The notes under the pieces were generated by a model. That model saw only the letters and a list, made by a program, of their open reading frames with translations. It ran no database searches and had not been told where the DNA came from. From Gymnogyps californianus (Eukaryota > Chordata > Aves > Accipitriformes > Cathartidae), in assembly GCF_018139145.2 (NCBI RefSeq), contig NW_026114290.1, positions 1-64,000 on the forward strand: a stretch of 64,000 nt of DNA, written 5' to 3'. Shown one piece after another: positions 1-13,600 of the stretch; position 1 is the first letter of the stretch, and each line of letters opens with the position of its first letter. Both the position numbers and the translations under genes were made by a program.

Positions 1-1236
1 TTTAATTGAATTTCTCTTTTCACTTCTTTATTGGCAAACTAACCCACGTTGGCTCCGGGCATCGTTCCCCGGGGAAGCGACAGGCACCGGCTGCTTTGGG
101 GCGGGAGAGATTTCGGGGTGGCATTTCGAGGTGGCCGCCGGGCGTTGGGATTTGCTCCATCGCTCTCCTCCCTCGACCCCGGGGCGGGGAAACATCTTGC
201 GCCAGCTCGAATAATTCCCTCTTCATTTGCATTCCTACCTTGAAGGTATTTATAGTCTCTTCTCTGCCTTCTCCTTCCTCACCGGGGTAAATTTAGCTCC
301 TTCGCTCTCCTCCTGTGCCTTTATCCTCCAGCGGAGCTGATAAGCCCGGCTTTTTAGCGCCTCTTTCCTCCTTTTTTTCCCTTCTCCGCCTACCCGGGTC
401 AGGATTCCACCCGGCATCTCCGCCCTGCAGAGATCAGGATCCTGAGCGCTCTCCTTTATTTCTCCCGATGATTTTATTTTTCACCCTTGGAACCTGCAGC
501 TGCAGCAGTGTCGGGTGGCAGAAGGTGTTTTGCGGTGATGGTTTGTTTTTGGGGGGGATCCACACTTGAGCGGCCGGTACCCGGTTGCCCTTTGAGGGGT
601 CCCCAAACCCTTTGAGGGGTCCCCAAACCCTTCGAGGGTCCCCCAGCGCGAAGGTACCACTTTGTCCCATCCGCTTGAATTCATACGGGGGAAGGATGTG
701 GCACAGCATCCCAAAATCCACCTCCTCCCGTTTTTGGGGGCAGCCACCCCGATTTTGGGGCAGCCAACAGCAGAGCAGAGCTCCCAGGAGTGCAAACTGG
801 CACCTTTCGCCGCGCTGCATCGTGGGGATTGAATTTTTTTGAGGGATAAATAATCGATTTGGGGGCGACCGGGGTTTTTTGGGGAGTGTGTGGCAGAGGA
901 TGGAGGGGATGCCGTTCCCCCGGCAAATCGTGGTGCAGAGAGCGGGGCGGGAAAAAGCTTTGGACTGGGGAGAAGCAGCACCTTTTGGAGTCCTTTGACT
1001 CCGGCAGGGACCTGGCACCGTGTTGGCTACTGGCAGCACCAATTTTTTGCAAGGGGAGAGCCATGGGACCCGATGTCTTGCCCGGCTCTGGGACACCAGA
1101 GCTTTGGTGACCACGGCAAGGCACCGAGACCATTGGGTTTCCCGGCACGGGCAGAGCCGCAACTGTTTCTCCTCTACCTCTGCAAAATCCGGCCTCTTTT
1201 CTCATTTTCTCCTCTTTTATCTCTTATTTCTTGTAG
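1..1236. other. Upstream WIZ sequence, no coding exon recognised
   Basis: Probably intron or 5' region of WIZ. It holds the short repeat at 588 and several G-runs. I see no splice-bounded coding exon or obvious promoter. Confidence 0.5.
588..640. repeat. Short tandem repeat, 20-bp unit
   Basis: About 2.5 copies of CCCTTTGAGGGGTCCCCAAA. Confidence 0.75.
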
Positions 1237-1691
1237 ATTTTTCCGGCAGTCCCTGGCCGCCAACCCTCCCGAGTGCCGGCGCGGTGTTTTTTTCCGAGTG
1301 ACACAGCACAATCGGCGAGGGATGGAGAAAGCTGTCCCTAATTTCTCAGAGCGCCAAGGAGATGGAGGCAGAGCCCTGTTAATGACACCGGAGCCAAACA
1401 AAGAGACTTTTCCTGCCCTTGAGTGCCCCCAAGGCGAAGAACGAAGAGCCGCTTTCCTTCAAGATGCAAAAAAGCCCCTGGAGAACCCGGCTTTATCTGG
1501 GACGTCGGTGGAAACGGAGACGGAGCTCGAGGAAGATGCTTTCTATGCCGCAGATGATCTGGCGACGATGAGCAGGGAGGGGAAGGGACCCTCCGGCGCC
1601 GAGCTGCGCCCGTTGCAAGAGGACCCCGACTTCTTCTCGTCGCTCTCACGTCAGGAGCCCGACGTCGCCCTGGAAGCGCACGACGTGGCCG
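1237..1691 (+). CDS. WIZ: WIZ exon 1 (first coding exon seen)
   Basis: The acceptor follows a pyrimidine-rich tract ending TTGTAG at 1236, and a GTAAGT donor begins at 1692. The proposed ATG at 1322-1324 has G at -3 and at +4. It opens an acidic low-complexity stretch of about 123 residues with no zinc finger. The exon ends in phase 1, and the codon is completed by exon 2 as Asp. The frame stays open upstream of this ATG right to the acceptor, so translation could begin in an earlier exon outside or unrecognised in this window. Human WIZ also begins with a long finger-free region, but I see only weak similarity here. Confidence 0.72.
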
Positions 1692-4600
1692 GTAAGTCCC
1701 CGGTCGGCGCCGTTGGGGTGGCTTCTTGGGAGACGGGGACATCTCCCGGTGCTTCGTGCGTGCCTGGTGATGCTCGGGTTGATTCGGTTGGTTTGCCCGA
1801 TGGTCGCACCATCGCGCCGGGGCAGTTTGCGGCGGGCATTTGCTCTCCTGGCGTTGGAGACGTTCCCCAACTCTCAGCATCTCGCGGTGAAACAGGAACC
1901 GCGGTACGGTAAGAAACATGTGGGTTTGATGGAAGGAGAAACCCGGGTTTGAATGCCGGGCTGGCATCCCTGTGCCGTTGTGCCGCGACCCGGCTTCAGC
2001 ACCACAGACAGGCACAAAACCCGGCGGTGGGTCAAGCTGGTGGCTTTTTGGAGACCCCTCGTCTCCCCTGGCACAGCGTTGGGACCCCGAACCGAAGGTG
2101 TCCCCAAACGACACTTGCCTGTCCCCGTGCAAGGTGGTCGTGCTCCACCGCGCATCGGTGTGGGACCGGTGCCGCATCAGGAGGGAGCAGGTGGGGACTG
2201 TGCCGCCGCGGCGGTGACCCGTGTGTTTTCGGTATTGCTGGCGAAGCAGCGGTTGTGCCGAGCGGAGCGAAACTGTGCCACCTGCGCCTGGCCTCACTGA
2301 ATTCCCCTCTTCTTGAAACGGAAACGCTCCTCCAGCTCTGCCGAGGGCGGCTGCGCGCTTGCAGGGCGAAGGCGTTGTCCTCTGCCCCACCGCTCGGTGC
2401 TGGGGAAGCCGTGCTGCCGGCGCTGTGCGGGTGACAGGGGATGAGCAGCTCCGGCAAGGACTGGTTGGCCCCCAGTGCTGGCATGCAGCTATACTGGGTT
2501 GCTCTTGGCAGCGTAAAAACCCCGTGTGTGGACCGGGTGCTCTCGCAGGGGATGTCCCGTTATGGGGTGGGGGATCTCCGTCACCCATGGGAGACCCCGT
2601 TGGGTCCGCCCCTGGCTCGGCTCTGTGAAAAACTCTCTTCCAAGGGCTCTGGATGAGCAGAGAGGTTTTCATAGAATGTTTTGGGTTGGAAGGGACCTTC
2701 AAAGATCATCCAGTCCAACCGCTTGCTGTGGGCAGGGACATCTCCCACTAGATGAGGTTGCTCAAAACCCCGTGCAACCTGATCTTGAACGCTTCCAGTG
2801 ATGGGGCATCCACAATTTCTCTGGGCAACCTGGTCCAGTGTCTCACCACCTTCATCATAAAACGTTTCTTCCTTAGGTTTAATCTAAATCTACCCTCTTC
2901 CAGTTTAAACCCGTTGCCCCTTGCCCTACGGGTCTTGCTAAAAAGTCTTTATCCATCTTACAAGCCCCTTTTATATACGGAAAGGCCACAGGAAGGTTTT
3001 CCCAGAGCCTTCACTTCTCCAGACTGGACAACCCCAACTCTTATCAGCCTTTCTTCATAGGAGAGGTGCTCCAGCTCTTGGATCGTCTTCGATCCAAGTG
3101 GTCTCCGCTAGACCCGCTTTAATAGGCCCTTCTCCATGGGGCTGCTCTCAGTCCCCTAGTCCGTGACACTGGGGATTGCCCCGACCCGGGTGCAGGACCT
3201 TGCATTTGGCCTCGGTGAGCTTCCTGAGGTTCACGTTGGCCCGCTTTTTGATCCATCAAGAAGTCCCATTGGCCTGTCAAGGTCCTTCTGGATGACATCC
3301 CTTCCCTCAAGGTATCAACTCAGTTTGGTGTCACCCACAAACTTGCTGAGGGTGCGCTCAATCCCACGATACGTGTTGTTGATGGAGATATTAAATAGTA
3401 CTGATCCCCGTACAGACCCTTGAGGGTCTCCGCTTGTTACTGGTTTCCACTTGGACCTTGAGATGTTGACTACAACTCTTCGGACACAGCTCTTCGGCCA
3501 ATTCCTTATCTATTGAGCGCGGCTGCTGCAAGTTGTCTGCCTATCTGTAGATCCCTGGTTGTCTGGTGTCTGTCCTCTGCCTGCTTTGGAGGATTAACCC
3601 TGTCCCACCTCAACTTCTCCATCATTTCAATGCCAAATGCCGGCTGGGCACCTCCACCATCCCAAGTCCTACCTGAACCCTTCCATGCGTTTGCAACCCC
3701 CTTGTCCTTCCCCATCCCCACATCCTCGCTGGAAAACGAGGTGGGTGGTGGCCACGGATCCCACCACTGGCCGGTGATTTGCCTTGTTACTTGTCCCCTG
3801 GCTGGAGGGTGGCTTTTTCAGTCGAGTGGCCGGCTGTGATTCCTCTTCCACGCTGCTTCCCCGTAACGAGTTTGCCCATCTCTGCAAACACCAGTTGACT
3901 TAAAACCTTATCTTCTGGCGCAGGCGACCTGCTGGGTGAGTCCTGCTGTTATTTACCCCACCATGAGGTGGGTGCGGAAGGACCACGTTGCATCTGGGAA
4001 GCTTTTCAGCTCTCGGTTCCTTCACTGTGGTCAATGGGTGGAAAATTAACTCTGGGGAACGGACATGGATGTTTAGAGATGGTGTTTAAGGAGGGAGTCG
4101 GTGCCCAAAAAATAGCGAGGGCTGTGTCGGGAGATGGAGAACGTCCCCATCTGTATGTCCAACCTGGCTCTGGATGGGTGGTGGGGCTCAGTTGGGGTCC
4201 TGGGGTGCTTTGGGTGGACCCAGCTCCAGTCGTGCTCATGGGCAGACTTAAGGGCATGCAACCGGAGGGGCTGGGCGAGCTCCCGTTGCACTTCTCGGCT
4301 TGAAAAAACAAGGTGAAATGGCCCCAAATGCCCCAAAATGGAGGTTAAGACTGGCACGCCGGACTAAGGGTCTGGTGGGGTGGGACGACCTCACACAAAC
4401 GCTTGCGGTGCCACTGATGTCAAGGTTTTGGGGCTCTTCTGGTGCCTCCAACAGCCTCATCACAACAAAATTATCTTGGCATCTGCCGAGTACTGTGACC
4501 ATGAGCCAGAGGCAGCTTTGGCAGCTGCCGGTAGGTTTTTAGAGCCAGGCAAAGTCCGTGCTGCTGCCGGGAGGTCAGCAAGCGATCTCCAGGAGAGATG

Positions 4601-7600
4601 TTCCCCTCAATGAGGGTGGTTTTTGGGGTGCCACTGGCACCGAGCAGTGTTGCTTGCGTGCCAGAGAGCGCCGAGCCGGTGCCGGAGAGGCAGCACACCC
4701 CGCACGGTGTGACCCACGAAGGACAGCGGTGCAGGAGAGGAGATGGAAGAAGAAACCCCGCGTCGCCGCTTGCCCCGGTGCCGGTGATCGCGGCAAGCAA
4801 GCGGCGGCTGGGCTCTGTAGCGTGCGGGCTTGTTAGCGGAGGAGCGAGCACCGTGGCGGCTCGGGCAGCTGCTCCGTTCTGCCCGACTGAGCTTTGAGCC
4901 GGCGTGGGGAGGGGGAAGGAGACGCTGCCGGGGATTTCCCATCCCCGGTTGTGGTACCCGAACCGTCACCCTGTTTTTGGGCTGGAGGCACCATGAGCGA
5001 TGGGAGCTGGGTGCCACATCCCGCGGGGACCCTTCTCGTGGCTTTTTGGTGGCCTCGTCTCCCCTCCTTGCTCTTTGGGGGGATGTTTTGGGCTGCTTAC
5101 CGGGATTTTTTCGGGGTGCTGCACCACGCGGGGGCTCTTTTAGGAGTGGTTTAGGTAATTAGTTGTTGCGGACAGCAGCAATGGGGCCAGAGATGCTCCA
5201 ACCTTCACCCCCTTCCTACTTTGGGGCTCATCCCTGTCCCCCCCAGGGGTGAGTGGGGAGGTGCCGCTTCCCTGTGGGACCCGGCGAGGAGGGATCCGAG
5301 TTGCTGAGCCTTTATCTCCAGGCTGCGGTTCCCTCCTCGTTTCCCGAATCGCCGGCACCCTTATCAACCCGCACCCAGAGGGGGGGGGTTTCCTCCCTGT
5401 ATCGGCGCGGGGATCGGTGGGGCGGTTGGAGCCGCGGGGATCGGTGGGGGGGGGGGGGGGGGGGGGGTTGGAGCCGCGGGGATCGGTGGGGCGGTTGGAG
5501 CCGCGGTCGGTCGCAGCCCATCAACACGTCGAGCTTTTTGCTCGGTTCTTCCTCCCTTACCATGTTCACCGCGTCGCGTTGGCTTAGGGCTGCCCGGGGA
5601 GGGGCTGGTCCCCTCGGTTCCACCCCCCCCACGCCGGGTCACCCGGCTGCGTGTCCCCGCCGGCGATGGAGCACGAGGTTGGAGTTTTCACCGGAGGTGA
5701 GGGGTCCCACCAGTGCGTGGGGTGGGAGGAGGGTTTGGAGGGGGATTTGGTGGCCGGTGGGGGGGGGTTGGGTTGTGGTTGTGCTTTCGGCTGCGTGTGT
5801 GGGAGGGATGGCACCCGGCTCCTCCCCGCGCTTGGGGATGGTGCCACGAGGTCCCCGATGTGGGGGACGTCCTGCTTTGGGATTGCCGTGGCAGTGTGGG
5901 GTGTCACAAGGTTCCCGGTGTGGGGACATCTTGCTTTTGGATTGCCGTGGCAGTGTGGGGTGTCACAAGGTTCCCGGTGTGGGGACGTCCTGCTCTGGGA
6001 TTGCTGTGGCAGTGTGGGGTGTCACTATGGTCCCTGATGCGGGGACATCCTGCTTTGGCATTGCCGTGGCAGTGTGGGGTGTCACAAGGTCCCCAATACA
6101 GGGATGTCCTGCTCTGGGATTGCCGTGGCAGTGTGGGGTGTCACAAGGTCCCCCAATATAGGGACATCCTGTTATGGCAGTTCATGTTGTCCTAATATCC
6201 CCGGCATGGGGACATGCTACACCAGGGATGTTTGCGGCTGTCGCAAGGTCCCCGATGCGGGGACATCCTGCTCTGGCGATGCTGTGGCAGTGCGTGGTGT
6301 CACCAAGGTCCCTGATGCAGGGACATCCTGGTCTGGGGATGCTGTGGCAGTGCATGGTGTCACCTGGTACACCAGTGTCCCCGATGTAGCAGCATGTGGT
6401 GTCACAAGGTCCCTAATGCAGGGACATCCTGGTCTGGGGATGCTGTGGCAGTGGCGGTGTCACCTGGTGTCACCAGTGTCCCCGATGTAGCAGCATGTGG
6501 TGCACAAGGTCCCCAGTGCAGGGACATCCTGCTCTAGGGATGCTGTGGCAGCGTGCGGTGTCACCAAGGTCCCCGATGCAGGGACAGCAGGATGCTCTGG
6601 GGATGCTGTGACAGTGTGGGGTGTCACTACAGTCCCCATGGCGTCGTGCAGTGCCACGAGGTCCCCAACACGGGCTCGCCATGCTCTGTGGATGGCAAAG
6701 CCCCGTAGCAAGTCGGTGTCACAGGCTCATGTCCCCACCAGTGACCTCTGTCTGGGAGCTGCCATATTAATTAACCAAATTAATCAAGGCAAAACATGCG
6801 TTGATTTAATATGAAATAGGTAGAAGAGAGGAAATAGCATTTGCAGTCCTGGCATGAGATTATCGACCCCAAAATCTGTCGTTCCCGGCACTGGAGCCGC
6901 CGGATATGTCTTGATTTAGCCGAATCTTCTCTTTTTTGCCTTATAATGTGTTGAATCGCCGGTACAGGATCCGACGGAGCTATTGAGGATCGGCATCAGG
7001 CTCCTCTCCTGCTCCCAATCGCATCGGAGAAGGGGTTTGATTTGGTCTTGATGTTTTAATATCCCCGGTGTCGGCCCCGGCTTTGCAGGACCGGATTTTA
7101 TCCATCGGAATATCAGACCGGAAAGCCTGAACTGATGCATGCTGTGAGGTTTGACCATGTGCCAAACTGGGACAACTGGGAAAACACCCAGTTGAGGTAC
7201 AAACAGTTTGTGTGCTTTAGCTAAAAAGGAGCTTTTTCATCCCAAATTGCTTTAATGACCCGCTGCCCGCCCGCGATGGGCACCCCAGGGCTTTCCCGTG
7301 CCGCAGGCGGTGAAACCTGGCCGCAGCATCATTTATTCCCAATTTGGAGCTTTTATGGTTATTTTGATTGCGATCACGGGGAAGGCGCTCTCGGTTTAGT
7401 TCGGGGCGTTTCTAGCTCTGAGGGGGGAAAAAAGAAGTAGGGATTTTCTTTTTTTTTTTTTTTTAATTATTATTTTTTTTTTTTTAGGATCTAGGCAACT
7501 CAATAAATCCACTGTGTCTTTTTTTGGGAGGCGACATGAAAGGGCTGGCGGAGAACCAGAGCCTGCGGGCTTGTTCGGCACCGCACAGCACCCTGCGCCG

Positions 7601-10600
7601 CCTCCATCCTCTTGGCGCAGGGGCTTTCTAAGCAGGAGCAAACCCCTGCCCCCAAACCCCCCCCCCCCCCCAAACCCTCCCACCTTGGGGGGAATCACCC
7701 CTTTGAGCTCCCCCAAAGATGCTCAAGCTTTTGCAGCATCAGGCGGCGTGGCTGCTTGGGAAGCCGGAGATAGAGAAGTTTTTACAGACTCTTTTTTTTT
7801 TTTTTTTTTTTTTTTTTTCCCTGCCCCGTTCAGGAAGAGACGATGCCGCGGAAAGGAGGTAGGGAAGGCACTCGCGGTGCCGGGGTTTTAATTTATACAG
7901 GTCTGACAGCGAGGACAATACCCAAGATGGACTGCATGTGGCAGGGGCTGAGGCTCGGCCTTTGTCCCACCTCCGTGTCCCTTTTGTTTCTCCACCTATT
8001 TTATTCCCCCCCCCCCCCTCCCTTCTCCTTTCTTTTTAATCCCTTCTTCTGTGTCCCCTCTCCATCCTTCTCCCCTTCCCCCTCCAGTCTTGACTTGCAA
8101 GAACTGCTGTCACGGGCCAAGAGCCTCTTTTGATTCATCCCTCCAAGCACCATTAAGGAGCTCTTGAAGTTGAGATCGCTCCCGGGAAAAGCTGATCCCG
8201 ACACTCGGAGATCCCCTCCCCTCTCCAGCATCCACGTGCACGATCTGATTATTTTTTTTTTTTTTTTTTTTAAATATTTTTTTTTCGTTTGTGGGTTTTT
8301 TTTTTTCCCCCTGCTGGAATGAAACTCAAGAACCCACTTGAGCCTGGAGCCAGGCACAAGAGCCCGGGAAAGGATGCTCGGAGCAGTGTTTGCCTCCGTT
8401 CCCGTCACCGCCCGATGCCGTCGGGAAATCGAGGGGCAGGACACGACGTTCCCAGGGCGGAGGTGGGCTCGGCGCCCGCTGCCCACGCAAGGAGCAACCC
8501 CGAGGGAAAGGCGCTGGCTTGTCCCAACAGCTCAGCGCTCGCCGGTCCCGTGGGGCTGTAGGTTGTGGGTATTTTTTCTTTCTAAATACTTTCTTGGAAA
8601 GTAATTAAATGGCAGAAATAAGCCGCAGGGTGTGACGATCACCAGTGCTGCACGTGTTGGGAAGTTGTCCCCGTCTGTGTCTCCAGCCTGGAGTGGTTTG
8701 GGGAGAACCCATCCTTGGGTCGGCAGTAATTTGGGTTTTAATTGCCGCCGGGGAATAACGATGCTCATCTGTTCGGCCACATCCCCTTCCGCGGTGCCGA
8801 GAGGAGCCTGGGTTTGGGCCGCTGCTGTTGGGAGAGTGATGTCTGGCTTAAATTATTAAAAAAAAAAAAGGATAATCTCAAGCTGCAAGGCTCCATCCGT
8901 GACTCAGTTTTCCCTTGGACCCCCGGCAAAATCCCACTGCCGCAGAGGGAGGGATCCGGGCTGTGCGCTTGGCTCCCCTTGCAAAATGGGGAGAAATCCA
9001 GCGGGATTGGGGATAGAGGGAGCTCCACGGCATCTGTTCTTGCACACCCGTGGAGTGTGTCCTCGTAGATGTCCTCATTCCTGGCCTCTGAGGTATTGCT
9101 ACCTTCATCATCGTTAAAGCAAAGCTCGTTAGATGCCGCAGGGGCTTTTCTAGGGGTGTCCTGCTAAACAGGAGCTGCTCTCCAGGCTGAGCATAAGGTG
9201 CCGTGGGGATTTCGTGGGACGAGGGAATCACCGGGATGAAATTGCCTGAATTTGGGTCGTTTTGGGGTTGGTGGCACCGGTGACAAATCACCGTGGGTCG
9301 AGCTGGCTCCTGATCCATGTTGCCACGTTATCCACCTCCCCGCCCACCCCGGAGCCTCTCCAGGGGGTGGCTTTCACCCCAAAAACATGCTCATCCTCAC
9401 CACGGGAGCACGGGAGGTGGTGGATGAAGGCTGAACGACTCTCCGAACCCGCTTCCCTCCTCCGAAAGTCCTGAGTATCCTTTCGGAGGGGATGGGAGCG
9501 GGGAAGAGAGAGCAGGGAAGAGGGCAAAGTCTGCACGGTGCTTAAATAACCAAACCGCCGTGGAGCGGATGGAGATAAGGAGGAAGTAGCTGGAAAAGCA
9601 CCGGTGGCAACTCGGCTGTACGGTAGAAGTCAATAAATCCCGGCAGCAGATGGATGTCGGGGTCCAGGGATGCCCGGGCTGGATCCGCAGCACATGGCTG
9701 GGTGCTGGGCTCAGGCTCCCACTCATGCTGGGATTTATTTTATATATATATATGTATATTATCATGCCCTTCGGATGCTGGGTGCTGGAAAAGCTGGATT
9801 TAAGCTGTATGGCGTGGTTTTTCCTGGCTTGCGCCGCGAGGATTTGGAGACGGAGATGTGCCGGGTAGTCCGTGGGTGCAAGATGTTGGAAAGGGCCGCG
9901 TGTGCTGCTAAAATTGGGTGGCAGGCATCAAATATTGCTGCAAATAGTAAATGTTTACTGGTTGCTTTGCACGGCCCGGAACTGGGGCATCGGGTGTTGG
10001 ACGGAGCCGGGGGACGGCCCTGAATCGGGGTGTTGGGTTTTGGATGGAGCCGGTGCGCGGATGTGCTCCCCGCCACGGCACGTACCTGCCTGTTAGGGCT
10101 TGGCAAAGCTCCCCCAGGACTTGCACGCTGCCGAGCTGATCCAAACAGATCCACCACTAAAAAAAAAAAAAACCAAAAACCCAATAATTGCCATTTTTGA
10201 GCGATGCGGCGCTATAGCACAGCCGCTCTCCGGAGATCTCGCTGGTACCTTTGAGCGTGGCCAGTCTGGCGATAAATAAGATGACTTTGTGTTGCATTAA
10301 TCTGGACGATGTTGAGTGGATGCGCGTGATCCGGTTGCAATTTTGCATTAAAATATTGAAAAGCGTCTGCACCCGGAGGGGCACCCACCCGCAGCCACAC
10401 CGGGAGCAGCTGGAGAAAGGGAGATGATTTTAGAACGTGTGATTTGTAACGCCGGGAGCCTGCGATAGGGACCTCCGACGGAGCACAAATCAACCCAGTG
10501 GGGACACGGGTTGGCTGGAGATGTGCTAAGTGGTGGCCTTTGGTGGCTGCGGTTCATCGCTGTCCTCTGAGGAAGGTAAAGGATCCTACATGTGCCCGAG

Positions 10601-13600
10601 ATGGAGAACTCGTGTCCGGAAATTGCGCAAAATAACGGTTTAACATCATTTCACCGCAGCTGAAGGAACATCTCTTGCTTTGCTTTTGGTGGTGTCCTCC
10701 TGTCCCCGCGCAGGTCACCGGTGTCGGGCTTGTTTCGCATCGGCTGCCAACAGCTCCGAGCGAAGAGATGGAGAAGGGAAGCGGCGTTTGGGGCTTGCGC
10801 GAATGGAGCGTTGGTTTCTCAAACCACGGTTTCTGAAGAGCTGTTTCTGCTGTTGCTGAGCTGTTGGTTGAGTCTGTGTGTCTGTCTTGGTCTGAGCTGC
10901 CCCGGCTGGCGATTGTACAGCCGTGTGCCCAGGGAGACACCAAAAAACCCCAAGAAATTGGTCCTTAAAGTCTTCTGGTAGATGTTCATGAGATTTAGAA
11001 GCCCAACCCTTAAACTCTCCCTTAACCAAGTCTTAAATTCTTGGTCACGGAGGATGTATGTGAGGGTCTTGAGATGCTGCTGTCTGTCCCACCTCTTCGC
11101 GATTGTTGTTGTTCCAAAGAGCATCTGGATGACCCTTCCTGGGGGTAGGGACTTGCGGATGAGAGGCAGGAGCAAAGAGCTGGAGCCGTTGGTTTATAGG
11201 AGCCTGGGAAATACAATTAACAGGATGAGGAGGTCAGAGGATACTCAGCCCTTGCAGTGCTGGCGTTTGTCCTAGATCTGGGCTTTGGTGGGGTGATGAG
11301 ACCTCATGGCACCGTCCTAGTTCTAATTGTGAAGCATTGGAGTGAGTTTTAGGGGTGTTTTGGGGGAAAACGTGTTGTTCTTGCAAGGTGGGTCCCCATG
11401 TGAAGTGCTCCAGCATAGGAAATCGTGCTTTGGTTTGATCTTGGGTTGAGCAGAGAGCTCCAGCTGCCTCTAAACCTTTTTCTGGAGCGGAGCAGCTCAC
11501 AGGTAGCCCATCCCAAGGTGTGTTTGCCAACTGCTGGGCCATTTTTTTTTTTATGGCCCACCTTTGAACTCCATCCAGAAAAGATATGCAAGTCATGAGA
11601 CCAGACACTCCACGGAGGTGCAGCTCTTGCTAATCTTGCCTTAACTCTTTGGGACAGTCCCCGGTGCCTACATCCAGGGACCTTTTCTAAGGTTTTTTGC
11701 ATGGGTGAGGGGCTGCCCCTGAAATTGTGGCTGTTTCCCAACGTTGTCTTCTTCCTCCCTGGTGTTGGGCTGAGTTTAAGCTGTTGGCTTTCAACCTCTC
11801 TTAACCGGGAGGTTGAGCTCACAGTCCCAGTAACCTTCCTTACTAATTACCGCTTCGTCAGCCTCTTAGCCTGCGAACGGTGCCAGGAAAGATGTCATGT
11901 TGTTGCCTAGCAAATAAATAATTGAATACTTGAGTCCAAGACAACAGGCAGGGCTTAGCTGGAGCTGGGACGTGGAGTACAGTTGGAAACCCTAAAGTTG
12001 CATGGAAAAAACCCCACGCTATGTCTCCTCTAACGCAGGGGTAACAAAGCTCTCGGCCGTGAAGCTCTTCCCGAAGACTTTGGGGGTTAGTAGCTTTCTA
12101 CCTGTGCCGTGGGTAAGCACCAAAATAAGGATTTGATGGCAGCACGAGGGTTGGGTTGGGTGGTTGCTCGCGAGCATGGCGACTTTCCTATGGGGTGGGA
12201 AGGTGGGTCATGACGTGGTCCTTGAACATGCCACCAAGACAATGGGGTGAGTGTTGTTCAAGCCGTTTTCTTGCCATGGGTGGTCTTTGGTAACCCAAAA
12301 CCGTGGCCCTGAACGGGCAAGGTCTGCGGCGATGAGGGGTCCTGTCTGGTGCCCGGTGGTCCTCCTCGGTGTGCTGGGAGAAGGTTTCACACCCGCGCTC
12401 GGTAGCGGTTGTCCAAGGCACGGAGCACCTGCCGTGCCCGTCTTTCGATGTCTATAAATAACCTCCCAAATCCAGCACCCCCCGAGCAGCCTCTCTCCGC
12501 TGTGCCGTCGCTCGTGCTAACTGGGCCACGGTTTAAAAATAAGCTGGGGGCAACACTGGGCACGGCCGTGGATTCTCCTGCTGCCTTGCAAAGTAGGACA
12601 TGGCCCAATCCTCCTTCTCCACTGGGCATTTATGGGGAGGAAAGGTTCTGTACCGGTGCAAGCTTGTTTTTTGGCCATGCAAAGCCAAGTTCTTGATGGG
12701 GGCAAGTGGGGTGTGAATGTGTTGTGGCTGCGGTGTTGGGTTTTTTGGGGTGGCTTGCTTCTGTCCTACAGCCTAGGCTGCTCTCCTGCTCCGTCCAGGC
12801 TGCCAGATATCTGGAAAGCCTCAGCAAGTGACCTAAATCTAATTTTTTTTCTTTTTTTCCCTCAATATCGGGGGGATAAAAGCTATTCAGGAGCGCGTAA
12901 GGGATAAGTGGCTGTAGCAATGACCCCTTTTGCAAGAGCAAACTGCTGCTGGGTCAAGCTGGGGATGAAGATATCGTAACCTTCTCCCAACCCCAGCAGA
13001 AATGAGCTAATGCTTCGGCACGAGGCCACGATAATCCTTCTCTGGAGTTTGCTGCTGCTGAGAAAGTGAAACTCGTGTTTGCACTGTGCCTCCTGCAGCA
13101 CCGTGTCGGGCTGGTACTGTGGTGGATAACAACAACAACAAAAAAAAAAAAAAAAGGTTTTTTTGAGTATGTTAACAGCAAAAGGAGGACGAAAGAAAAC
13201 ATTGGTCTGTTACTTGATGATGTTGGTCACCTCCTAAATAGGGATGAAGATAAAGCAGAAATATTTCATGCCGCCTTCACCCCTGTCTTTAACACCAGTG
13301 ATGGGCCGTGGGACCCCGTGGAGCCCATGGTTGGAGGACCACAACTGGGGGAGTGATAATCTCCCAGTTGAGTTTGAACTTGTATGGGATTGCTGCAGCA
13401 GCTGCATGCACGTAAGTCGATGTGGCCCGATGGCATTCGTCGCAGGGTGCTGGGAGAGCTGGACAATGTTATTGTGAGACCTTTCTGTTATTTATCAAGG
13501 GTCTTGGGACTCTGAAGAGTCAACTGGAAGCTAGCGAATGTTATTCCAATTTCCAAGAAGGGCAAGAAAGATGACCCTGGTAATTATAGGCCTGTCGGTT

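Noticed and set aside
1338..2702. 454-codon minus-strand ORF
   Set aside because: Low-complexity Pro/Arg/Ser composition across WIZ exon 1 and intron, with no domain and no splice support. GC-rich DNA gives few stops.
5253..6195. Long overlapping ORFs across the minisatellite
   Set aside because: The peptides simply repeat the 60-bp unit and are open in several frames.
10819..11175. 118-codon minus-strand ORF with plausible composition
   Set aside because: No recognisable motif, it overlaps another equally open frame, and no splice or promoter context was seen.
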